A stretch of DNA of 64,000 nucleotides from JBEKTW01 sp963727845 (GTDB lineage: Bacteria; Bacteroidota; Ignavibacteria; UBA10030; SZUA-254): NCBI GenBank assembly GCA_963727845.1, contig CAVSHI010000003.1:682001-746000 (forward strand), given 5' to 3'. The position numbers and the translations under genes are program-made. The stretch's first letter is position 1, and every line of letters starts with the position of its first letter. Shown in pieces: positions 18,801-25,938 of this stretch. A model generated the notes under the pieces. It had not been told where the DNA came from. It made no database searches and worked only from the letters and a program-made list of their open reading frames with translations.

Positions 18801-19955
18801 TTACTGTTTCTTCACATAAAACCTATACATCGTCGTTGACGAGTACTTTCCGCCCGGCTTGAGAACCGTCGTGGGAAATGCCGGTTTGTTCGGAGAATCC
18901 GGAAAATGCTGCGTCTCCAGACAGAATCCGAATCGGTGCTCATAGCTTATGCCGCCCTTGCCGATATTGGTCCCGTCCAAGAAATTGCCGGAGTAGAATT
19001 GTACTCCCGGTTCCGTTGTAAGCACATCCATCGCGCGTCCGGTTGTATTTTCATACACACGCGCCGCCAGACTCAATCCGTGACCTTTCCTGTTCAACAC
19101 AAAATTGTGGTCATAGCCCCTGCCGTAGCGCAGTTGTTCATCGTCCGCTGAAATCCTCGCTCCGATCGCGGTGGCCTTCGTGAAGTCGAATGGCGTCCCC
19201 CGAATAGGCCGCAGCTCTCCTGTCGGAATGAGCGTGCTGTCGACGGGCGTGAATTTATCCCCGTTGATCATCAATTCATGGTCGAGAATATCTCCCCTGC
19301 CCGCCCCCTTGAGATTGAAATATGAATGGTGCGTCAGGTTCAGAACCGTCGGCTTGTCGGTCGTCGCCGAGTACTCGATCTTCAACTCGTCGTTGTCGGT
19401 AAGCGTGTAGACAACCTTCACGGATAGATTCCCCGGGTAACCCTCTTCGCCGTCTTTGCTGAGGTATGTCAACACGAGCGACCGCCCCGGAGTACTCTCC
19501 TTTTCGTTGACTGTCCATACCACCTTATCGAACCCTTTCAGGCCGCCGTGCAGTGTGTTGGGGCCGTTGTTGAGAGCCAGCGAATACTCTTTTCCGTTGA
19601 GGGTGAATTTTCCTTTCCCAATCCTGTTTCCATACCTTCCGACAAGCGCCCCGAAGTACGGACTATTGTTCTTTTCGTAGGTCGCGAATGAGTCGTTTCC
19701 CAAAACGACATCGTCTAATTGGCCATTCTTGTCCGGCACAAGGAGGGAAACAAGAATGCCGCCGTAATTCATCACCCGCGCCTGCATCTTGTGGGCATTT
19801 TGAAGCGTGTAGATGTACACGGGCGTCCCGACCGACGTGGTTCCGAACATTTCCTTTTTCATCGCTGAGCTCTTTTCCTTTTCCTTGGAAGTGGTTGCCA
19901 GGGAGAACATCATGGTCATGATGAGAATTGAAAACACACATTTGAGTGCAAACAT
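18801..19955 (-). CDS. galM: Aldose 1-epimerase (galactose mutarotase), exported form
   Basis: A 384-residue protein that interconverts alpha and beta anomers of aldoses. After an N-terminal signal sequence (CVFSILIMTMMFSLATT) come the mutarotase motifs: MNYGGILVSLLVPDKNG, GRYGNRIGKGKF, the catalytic-base histidine region LTHHSYFNLKGAG, and the C-terminal TEPGVQFYSGNFLDG with the glutamate region. Start at 19955 is set by GAAAGGA 7 bases upstream. It lies 23 bases after the DUF4965 gene on the same strand, so they are co-transcribed. The signal sequence indicates action in the periplasm on sugars released by the surrounding hydrolases. Confidence 0.92.
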   Translation of the reverse strand: MFALKCVFSILIMTMMFSLATTSKEKEKSSAMKKEMFGTTSVGTPVYIYTLQNAHKMQARVMNYGGILVSLLVPDKNGQLDDVVLGNDSFATYEKNNSPYFGALVGRYGNRIGKGKFTLNGKEYSLALNNGPNTLHGGLKGFDKVVWTVNEKESTPGRSLVLTYLSKDGEEGYPGNLSVKVVYTLTDNDELKIEYSATTDKPTVLNLTHHSYFNLKGAGRGDILDHELMINGDKFTPVDSTLIPTGELRPIRGTPFDFTKATAIGARISADDEQLRYGRGYDHNFVLNRKGHGLSLAARVYENTTGRAMDVLTTEPGVQFYSGNFLDGTNIGKGGISYEHRFGFCLETQHFPDSPNKPAFPTTVLKPGGKYSSTTMYRFYVKKQ

Positions 19956-19978
19956 GGTTTGTTCCTTTCGTTGAGAAT

Positions 19979-22090
19979 TCATTGTGCCCGTCCCGCCCAT
20001 TTCTTCCACATCGACGGGTCGGACAGCATTTTGACGAACACTCCTCCGACCACCGAGCGGGCCTGGAAGCCGACCTGTTTTGCATCGGTCGTCCAATACC
20101 AGTCTGTGAGAGGCACGCGGTTCGGGGTTTGATTCATAAATTCATAAATCGTTGAAATGAATGACTGAAAATCCGCCTGCGACCCGGCCAGCGTTGCAGT
20201 CCAGACTTCCCAATCAAGTTTCGTGTACGCCTTCCGGTTATCCAGCGGCAGGCCGTAGGTATTTTGATTCTTAAGATAGAATGCGACTTCCCTTGCGGCA
20301 ACCTTTTCGGGAAAGAGATTCAGCCCGAGGATCTTATCCCATACAAGATTGTACTTCTGGCTCCACGTGTTCGGCTTATCGAAGGCAAGCCGGTAGTGGT
20401 CGCCGTCATCGGCCATCTGAACCCATTTGCGCGCAAATTCCATTGCTGACTTCCGGTACTTTGATGCTTCGTCCCTCTTGCCGGTCATATCGCACAGCAT
20501 CGCATATCCGCCAAGCGCGAGGATAGCTTTGACGGAGAGATTCGTGTTGTGTGCAAGATGTCCGGCAAAATCATCCGTACAGAGCTGATTCTCCGGGTCG
20601 AATCCCTTCTGGAGCAGATAGTTGGCCCATTTCGAAAGCGCTGGCCAGTACTTGAGCGCATAATCGGCGTTACCGTCGATCTTTGCCATCGCGGCAATCA
20701 TCAGGATCATATTCCCCGACTCCTCGACGGGCATCTGGTCTTCTTCCGTTCGTTCGCCGCCGCCGTACACCTGTCCATTGGCGAGCGGATACGTCCCGAG
20801 GTCATGCGGCGCGAACGGGTGGGGCCAGCGTTCACTCGATCCGTACATCAACACAGGCGTCAGCGACGCTCTCAGGAGGTTTGTGTTGAACAGCATCAAT
20901 AATGGAGACGCGGGATAGAGGACATCGACCGTGCTGATGCAACCGTTGCTGAAATTTTCTTTCGGGAAGAACAGCGGTGTTCCGTCCATATCGACCGCCA
21001 GTTTTTGAGCAGCGAGGCATTGGCGATACGCCAGCGTCGCCAGATGAGCGTATTTCTCGCCTCCTATGCGTTCCAGGTCTGCCGTTAATTCGTCGTCGAA
21101 ATTCTTGCACTTCAAAACCAGGCCATCGTACTCTCGGTTTGCTTTGTTAAGAAGATCCGCAGTCTCCGTTCCTTTTCTTCGCCAGTACGGGCGTAGCTTT
21201 CGGTTGAAAAATTCGATGGAAAAAATGTCGTCGTAGGCGAGAATCACGTGGCGGGAGACGGGTTGTGTTCCAACATTCCCGAGTTCGAACGTCACGGCCA
21301 TTACGGGCCAATCGTCGCTCGCAGCCCTCGGCATCCTCAGGTCGTCCGATGACGGAAGCGTACCTTTCCCGGCGAATCCCTGCCGCGCCAGATCGTTGCT
21401 TGTGATAACGTCTGTGAACGTGAATATTTTGGGAATCGCAAGGTAGAAATATCCCCAATCGATGCGCAGGTCGTCGCCCGATTTCTCCAGCATGCGCTGC
21501 TCGGAGGTTCCGATCCGCAGCACGCTCAGGCTGTCGAGATTATTTCTCGACCAGATGACTTTCTGGTCCGATGTGTTGATCGCGATCTCGGCAGAATTGT
21601 CGAAGTAGAGCGAAACCGCGTGGCTGTTTCCGTCGACAGAGTGAACATCCCAGGTCAGGTATGCGATTGGACGCGATAGAATATCGAGGTCGTAGGCCAA
21701 CAAGGGATTCATGAAAGTGAGAATTACCTGAACACCGTCATTTTCAAACGTGTAGATGGTTCTGGTCGGAAACACCTTGAGGTCGGTCTGCGACATCGCC
21801 GGTGTGGATTCCGGTTCTCTACCGATGACGCGATACGTTTTGCCGTCGATTCTCACCATGCCGTCGAGTGCCTGGATCGAACCAGTCCAGTGGCGCGTCC
21901 ATTCGTCGGGCAGGCGGTCGCTGACAGTCCAGATACTGAAATAAGGGTCACAGGTCACGAGCGGAACTGCCGGAGGGCGGAAATGGGTCGGTTGGTTGGA
22001 TGATTGTCCTCTTGAAAAAGAGACTCCGAGAGTGAGTACGAAACAGAGAATTGAAAAGAGTTTACGCATGGTCATTCTCAAATTATTCAT
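19979..22090 (-). CDS. Glutaminase GtaA-like protein (DUF4964/DUF5127/DUF4965/DUF1793 domains)
   Basis: A 703-residue exported protein with a signal peptide (LFSILCFVLTLGVSFSRGQ). The order of regions is that of the GtaA-like family. PPAVPLVTCDPYFSIW (DUF4964) is followed by the DUF5127 beta domain. DUF4965 contains 'LAYRQCLAAQKL', and the final alpha-helical domain contains TDDFAGHLAHNTNLSVKAI and a WTATLAG segment. Fungal GtaA is annotated as glutaminase, but bacterial members cluster with glycosidases and an (alpha/alpha)6 glycoside-hydrolase-like fold is seen in the C-terminal half, so a glycan role is equally plausible. It is the first gene of a pair with galM and has a good promoter at 22114-22142. 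Confidence 0.8.
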   Translation of the reverse strand: MNNLRMTMRKLFSILCFVLTLGVSFSRGQSSNQPTHFRPPAVPLVTCDPYFSIWTVSDRLPDEWTRHWTGSIQALDGMVRIDGKTYRVIGREPESTPAMSQTDLKVFPTRTIYTFENDGVQVILTFMNPLLAYDLDILSRPIAYLTWDVHSVDGNSHAVSLYFDNSAEIAINTSDQKVIWSRNNLDSLSVLRIGTSEQRMLEKSGDDLRIDWGYFYLAIPKIFTFTDVITSNDLARQGFAGKGTLPSSDDLRMPRAASDDWPVMAVTFELGNVGTQPVSRHVILAYDDIFSIEFFNRKLRPYWRRKGTETADLLNKANREYDGLVLKCKNFDDELTADLERIGGEKYAHLATLAYRQCLAAQKLAVDMDGTPLFFPKENFSNGCISTVDVLYPASPLLMLFNTNLLRASLTPVLMYGSSERWPHPFAPHDLGTYPLANGQVYGGGERTEEDQMPVEESGNMILMIAAMAKIDGNADYALKYWPALSKWANYLLQKGFDPENQLCTDDFAGHLAHNTNLSVKAILALGGYAMLCDMTGKRDEASKYRKSAMEFARKWVQMADDGDHYRLAFDKPNTWSQKYNLVWDKILGLNLFPEKVAAREVAFYLKNQNTYGLPLDNRKAYTKLDWEVWTATLAGSQADFQSFISTIYEFMNQTPNRVPLTDWYWTTDAKQVGFQARSVVGGVFVKMLSDPSMWKKWAGRAQ

Positions 22091-22113
22091 GGAAGGATGG
22101 ATTTTGCCCCCGT

Positions 22114-22142
22114 AATCTAACGGAAAATTCGGAGGTTGTCAA
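22114..22142 (-). promoter_or_regulatory. Sigma70-like promoter for the DUF4965-galM operon
   Basis: Minus-strand TTGACA (22142-22137), 17-base spacer, TAGATT (22119-22114), 24 bases before the ATG at 22090. Confidence 0.6.
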
Positions 22143-22379
22143 ATGAGGAGATGAGCATTGAGCGGGGAGCTGTGAGCGAGGAGCACGGAGTTGTGAGCGG
22201 TTGGTTGCCGTGAAATGTATCCTGGACGGCATTTCTTGCATGACACTTTAACCCTCACCCACGCTCCCTCTCCCACAAGTGGGAGTAACTATGTTACAAA
22301 TAAAGTTGAGCCTCACCGTTAGTTGTGATATATTTTGATTACCCAAATCATTCATTCACAACATAACAGGAGACTCAAC

Positions 22380-23453
22380 ATGAAAAGGTACAAGATAAAA
22401 CGACAAATACCAAACGCGATAAGCGTTTCGGATATCTATGTCGGGCTGGATATCCATCAAAGGAACTGGCACGTGAGCATTGTGCAAGATGGAGTTATCG
22501 TCGTCAGTATCAGTATCCCAGCTCAATGGGACGCTCTGAAGAAAGTGCTCGACCGATACAGGGGTTGCCGGATTCACGCTGTGTATGAAGCCGGGTATTT
22601 TGGGTATAGTTTGCATGATCGACTTGTTGAATACGGCGTTGATTGTATCGTCACTCCGCCGAATATGATTCCACAGGAAAGCGGTAGCCGAGTGAAGACC
22701 GATCGTATTGACAGCCAGAAGCTGGCAGTTCTGCTCTCGCGAGGTTTACTGAAGAGCATTGCCGTTCCGTCTGCAGAAGAACGCACACATCAAAGCGTAT
22801 TACGCCGTCGTCATCAACTCGTAAGCGACCGTGTCCGGGTCCAACTTCGCATCAAGGCGGAGCTACGGTATTACGCTATTCCCTTTCCTGAGATTCAGGG
22901 AAAATGGTCAAAGACGTTTGTCGAGAATCTTCACAACCTTGACTTTCAGAACCGGTGGCTGGCTGAAAGTTTCCAGCGTCTCTTGGCTGTGTACGATCAT
23001 CTGAGCGTGGAAATTGAAAAACAAACGCATTTAGTCCGAGAGTTAGCAAAAACAAATCGCTATCGTGATGGTGTAGCACTCTTGCGCACGATACCTGGCA
23101 TTGGCATACTTACAGCAATGGAGATGTTGGTGGAATTGCAAAGTATTCATCGGTTCCGTAATGGCGATGCGTTGGCTGCGTACGTTGGGTTGACGCCGTC
23201 TCAGTACTCCAGCGGCGAGCACGTCCGGATGGGCAGAATTACCCGCAGCGGCAAGGGCCATTTACGTTCTCTATTGGTTGAAGCATCGTGGGTACTCGTT
23301 AGCAAAGACCCCGCGATGAAAGAAAAATACCAGGCGCTAAAATATCGTGCCGGCGCTAAGAGAGCCATCGTCGCTATAGCCAGAAAGCTGTTGATCCGGG
23401 CACGTCGGGTCTTACTTGACCGCACTGCCTACGTACTCGGCAAAGCAGCATAA
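22380..23453 (+). CDS. IS110/IS1111 family transposase (DEDD recombinase)
   Basis: A 357-residue recombinase. The N-terminal RuvC-like domain shows the acidic residues of the DEDD set: Asp24 in VGLDIHQRNW, Glu70 in AVYEAGYFG, Asp108 and Asp111 in KTDRIDSQKL. A coiled-coil linker follows, then the C-terminal Transposase_20 domain with LLRTIPGIGILTAMEM and the serine-containing TPSQYSSGEHVRMG. The ATG at 22380 has AGGAGA 6 bases upstream. It appears intact and full length. IS110-family recombinases work with a structured non-coding RNA encoded in an element end; see 23454-23638. Confidence 0.93.
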   Translation: MKRYKIKRQIPNAISVSDIYVGLDIHQRNWHVSIVQDGVIVVSISIPAQWDALKKVLDRYRGCRIHAVYEAGYFGYSLHDRLVEYGVDCIVTPPNMIPQESGSRVKTDRIDSQKLAVLLSRGLLKSIAVPSAEERTHQSVLRRRHQLVSDRVRVQLRIKAELRYYAIPFPEIQGKWSKTFVENLHNLDFQNRWLAESFQRLLAVYDHLSVEIEKQTHLVRELAKTNRYRDGVALLRTIPGIGILTAMEMLVELQSIHRFRNGDALAAYVGLTPSQYSSGEHVRMGRITRSGKGHLRSLLVEASWVLVSKDPAMKEKYQALKYRAGAKRAIVAIARKLLIRARRVLLDRTAYVLGKAA

Positions 23454-23638
23454 TACTGTGAACGTTCAAAATCATCAATAAACGAGAATAGTCAAAGGGC
23501 GAACATCCCTCTGTGGTGGTTCATCGATCTGATCCAACCACGATTTGGGAGTATGCCACTGACTATTTTGTGATATCTCGAATTATTTACCTGTGGTCTC
23601 TGTAAGCAGAGAACCACGAATAGCAGATTGGTTTGAAT
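23454..23638 (+). other. Non-coding right end of the IS110 element, candidate bridge/seek RNA region
   Basis: About 185 bases between the transposase stop and the right inverted repeat hold no reading frame but contain potential stem-loops, for example TGGTGGTTC...CCAACCAC and GTGGTCTCTG TAAG CAGAGAACCAC. In IS1111-type elements the guide RNA is encoded on this side of the transposase. The assignment is by position and structure only. Confidence 0.35.
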
Positions 23639-23752
23639 TCACAACTAACACCTCTTCTCTACCCTCAATTTGCTTTTGTACATAGCAGAGGGATGTCACG
23701 CAGTGACAGGGAGAGGGTAATGAGGCCGATTCAGCATGGCGGGGAAAAGCAA

Positions 23753-25090
23753 TCATCGTCGTCCGACTGCAATGACACCGGAGGCACCATAATTATCTCC
23801 AACGGCAACAAGCATATTTCCCTTTATTGCCACGCTGTAGTACTCCCCGTACGTCGTTTGAACAAACCTTCTCCAGTCCGATCCGTTGAAATGAAGAATG
23901 TCACCCACTTCGTTTACGACAACCACGTCATTCACGTCATTACCGCGTACCGCGTAATTGTGGTCGTTTGGGGCATAGTAGCTCGCCGGATCTATTGACC
24001 AACAATAACTACCACAATAGGGGTTTCTGCTGGTGAAAATCCCGCCGCCTGCAACATAGTACTCTCTCCCAGGGACAAACCACACTCCGCTCAACGGGGG
24101 TGGAATCTGACTCAATGGGGCGAAAACTCCGCTATCAGATAGCGCGGTCACTGTTGTCCCGGATATTTTCAGAATCTTTCGATCTGTATTCCTCAGTAGA
24201 TCCGAGGCTACCGCCAAGATTTCCAATCCACCTGTTTTGCTGTTCGTCGAGCCCCAGATGTCCTCTATAGCAAGTGTCGTTCCGCCACTAAGCTTCTGCC
24301 AAGTTGTACCATCGTAGAAAGCGATGGATCCGCTGTCTCCAACCACATAAAGTGTTTTCCCCTGCCCGAACATCTTTCTTACTAAATGAGGGCCCCATAC
24401 CGTAGGGGAAAATTCAATCGGCTCATAGATTTGACCATTCCAATGAATCAGGTTCCCTATTCCAAACCAGACATCGGTGTCCGCCAAGGCGAGGACGGTA
24501 CGTATTGGTGAATAGAACGGCTGCCCCTGATAGTAGTAGGGAATTCTAAAAACACTCCAACTGCTACCGTTCCACCGAGAAGCGTTGTATAGTGTTTCCG
24601 AATCACTTTGATAAATCTCTCCCACTGCAATCACATTCGTATCGTTTATGATTGCCACATCACTTATCGTCGAGCCCACCCCACCTAATGTGAAAATCTG
24701 CCAGGTGAAGTTATGGCTTGTCGTGTCCATTGTCGTCACAACGAGTTGAGCGCTCGAGTCAACGGGTAGATTGCTGCTGTTCAGTCGGTATGCCTTGTAC
24801 TTGTAAGTGTGATTTGGCAGAAGATGAAGGTCAGGCCATATCCATATATGTTCGGTGTCGGTTCTGGCAGAAACGAAGACCTCTATGCTATCTCTCATCA
24901 CCATTATAGCGTTTAATGCCTCAGTGTCGGTGCTTGCAAGCGTTAACTCCACCGTCACGGATCTGACATCGTTGGCTGTTAACAAAAGGCGAGGTACATA
25001 CGGCGGCGGGCACGTAAGGCATGGCCCATTGTCGTTGTGGCAAGCAGAGAGGAGAAACACTGACAATGCAATGAGAAGGATTTTTTTCAT
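23753..25090 (-). CDS. Lipoprotein with FN3-like and beta-propeller-like repeats
   Basis: A 445-residue protein with a type II signal peptide: MKKILLIALSVFLLSACHN, where L-S-A-C is the lipobox, so it is lipid-anchored. Residues about 40-130 resemble a fibronectin type III domain (alternating strands ending 'YKYKAYRLN...VVTTMDTT'). Residues about 135-445 are repeats of the kind 'DVAIINDTNVIAVGEI', 'VLALADTDVWFGIGNLIHWNG', 'YDGTTWQKLSGG', 'LHFNGSDWRRF', characteristic of the Kelch/'glucosyl-transferase-like' propellers common in Ignavibacteria and Bacteroidota lipoproteins. No enzymatic motif is visible. The ATG at 25090 follows a candidate promoter at 25110-25138. Confidence 0.75.
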   Translation of the reverse strand: MKKILLIALSVFLLSACHNDNGPCLTCPPPYVPRLLLTANDVRSVTVELTLASTDTEALNAIMVMRDSIEVFVSARTDTEHIWIWPDLHLLPNHTYKYKAYRLNSSNLPVDSSAQLVVTTMDTTSHNFTWQIFTLGGVGSTISDVAIINDTNVIAVGEIYQSDSETLYNASRWNGSSWSVFRIPYYYQGQPFYSPIRTVLALADTDVWFGIGNLIHWNGQIYEPIEFSPTVWGPHLVRKMFGQGKTLYVVGDSGSIAFYDGTTWQKLSGGTTLAIEDIWGSTNSKTGGLEILAVASDLLRNTDRKILKISGTTVTALSDSGVFAPLSQIPPPLSGVWFVPGREYYVAGGGIFTSRNPYCGSYCWSIDPASYYAPNDHNYAVRGNDVNDVVVVNEVGDILHFNGSDWRRFVQTTYGEYYSVAIKGNMLVAVGDNYGASGVIAVGRR

Positions 25091-25109
25091 ATCAATTGCA
25101 TCCTGAACC

Positions 25110-25138
25110 ATCTAATTTGCTAGTACCGTGTCACTCAA
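25110..25138 (-). promoter_or_regulatory. Candidate promoter for the lipoprotein gene, -35 inside a MITE tip
   Basis: Minus-strand TTGAGT (25138-25133), 17-base spacer, TTAGAT (25115-25110), about 20 bases before the ATG at 25090. The -35 box lies inside the element at 25120-25281, the -10 outside it. Confidence 0.4.
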
Positions 25139-25281
25139 ATAGTTTCAATATGTCTATCGACCGTTAAGTCACTCGATACCCTCTCCCCTTCAATTCCCCT
25201 CTCCCAAATTTGGGAGAGGGGAAAGGGGTGAGGGTAAAAGTCCGAAAGTCTTATCAAGATGTTTTCTAGACAAGACACTAG
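25120..25281. mobile_element. MITE-like element 1, IS630-type tips, central CCCTCTCC palindrome
   Basis: A 162-base non-coding element flanked by CTAG at both ends. The left tip CTAGTACCGTGTCA resembles the right IS630 tip in this window (CTAGTATCTTGTAA), and the right tip read inward, CTAGTGTCTTGTC, resembles the left IS630 tip (CTAGTGTCCTGGTC). The interior (25177-25235) is a long palindrome centred on AAATTT. A second, related element is at 29673-29824. Confidence 0.6.
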
Positions 25282-25479
25282 ACGAAAACAAAAACCCACA
25301 TCATCCCATCAACGGGGACAAGCAGCTTTTGATGAAACCAGAACTCGTATGGCTAATTCCTCAATCGAAATTAGTAACATTCAACGACCGAAGCTAACCT
25401 CATACTCCCGACAAGGTATGAAAAAACTTAAGAAATGCAAGAGTGTGGGGTTTTCAAGAGGCGCCAGTGCCGTGCTCTA

Positions 25480-25546
25480 CTCCCTCTTGTGTTCTCCCCC
25501 TTGAATAAGGGGGAGAAGTTGGCTGCGATAACCAAGGGAAGGACGG
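25480..25546. repeat. CTCCCTCTTGTGTTCTCCC repeat, copy 1
   Basis: A stem-loop (CTCCCCCTT / AAGGGGGAG) preceded by ACTCCCTCTTGT and followed by ACCAAGG-GGACGG. It matches 35053-35120 over nearly its whole length. With the element at 25120-25281 and the double hairpin at 25788-25886 it accounts for much of the 848-base gap 25091-25938, which shows no gene. Confidence 0.6.
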
Positions 25547-25787
25547 AACGCCGGCTGGCTTGCTTTGAATTGCACCGCCCACTCTTGACCTCACTCCGCT
25601 GACGAATAGAACCCTGATTGTCACTCCCGAACTTTTTTGTTGGGAGTCCAGTGTTCAGGTTTTGCAAAGTTCTGGATTCCCGATTGAATTCCCGCCTTTG
25701 GGATTCCGCTTACGTTGGCGGGATTCTGAAAAGCGGAAAATTCGGGAATGACGCAAAGAATAAAACACGGGATGAACACTCCACTAA

Positions 25788-25886
25788 CTCACCCTGTAGT
25801 CCCTCTCTAAAATTGGAGAGGGACAGTGGCCAGGGAAATGCTTCCCCTTCTCTACTTGTAGAGAAGGGGGCAGGGGATGAGTTTGG
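25788..25886. repeat. Double-hairpin intergenic repeat, copy 2
   Basis: Starts CTCACCCTG, then the stem-loop GTCCCTCTC...GAGAGGGAC, then CTTCTCTACTTGTAGAGAAG, ending GATGAGTTTGG. It is nearly identical to 42576-42674 and the reverse complement of 18670-18794. It lies just downstream of the Nfn-like fusion gene's stop codon. Confidence 0.65.
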
Positions 25887-25938
25887 ATGCGGCCAAGACG
25901 CCATTGTTCCATTGGAAAACAAACGGTGAGGAGATCCG

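Larger units (their letters stand above)
22318..23649 (+). mobile_element. IS110 family, IS1111-type insertion sequence (bounded by subterminal inverted repeats)
   Basis: The transposase gene is flanked by a perfect 11-base inverted repeat, GTTAGTTGTGA (22318-22328) and TCACAACTAAC (23639-23649). IS1111-subgroup elements carry such subterminal repeats a few bases inside their true ends, so the real tips are probably several bases outside these coordinates. The left flank is a truncated palindromic repeat (CCCTCTCCCACAAGTGGGAG, 22267-22286), consistent with the known habit of this group to insert into repeated palindromic sequences. Confidence 0.75.

Noticed and set aside
22267..22286. Short palindrome CCCTCTCCCACAAGTGGGAG as a terminator of the DUF4965-galM operon
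   Set aside because: It lies upstream of the operon start, not downstream, and belongs to a dispersed repeat family cut by the IS110 insertion.
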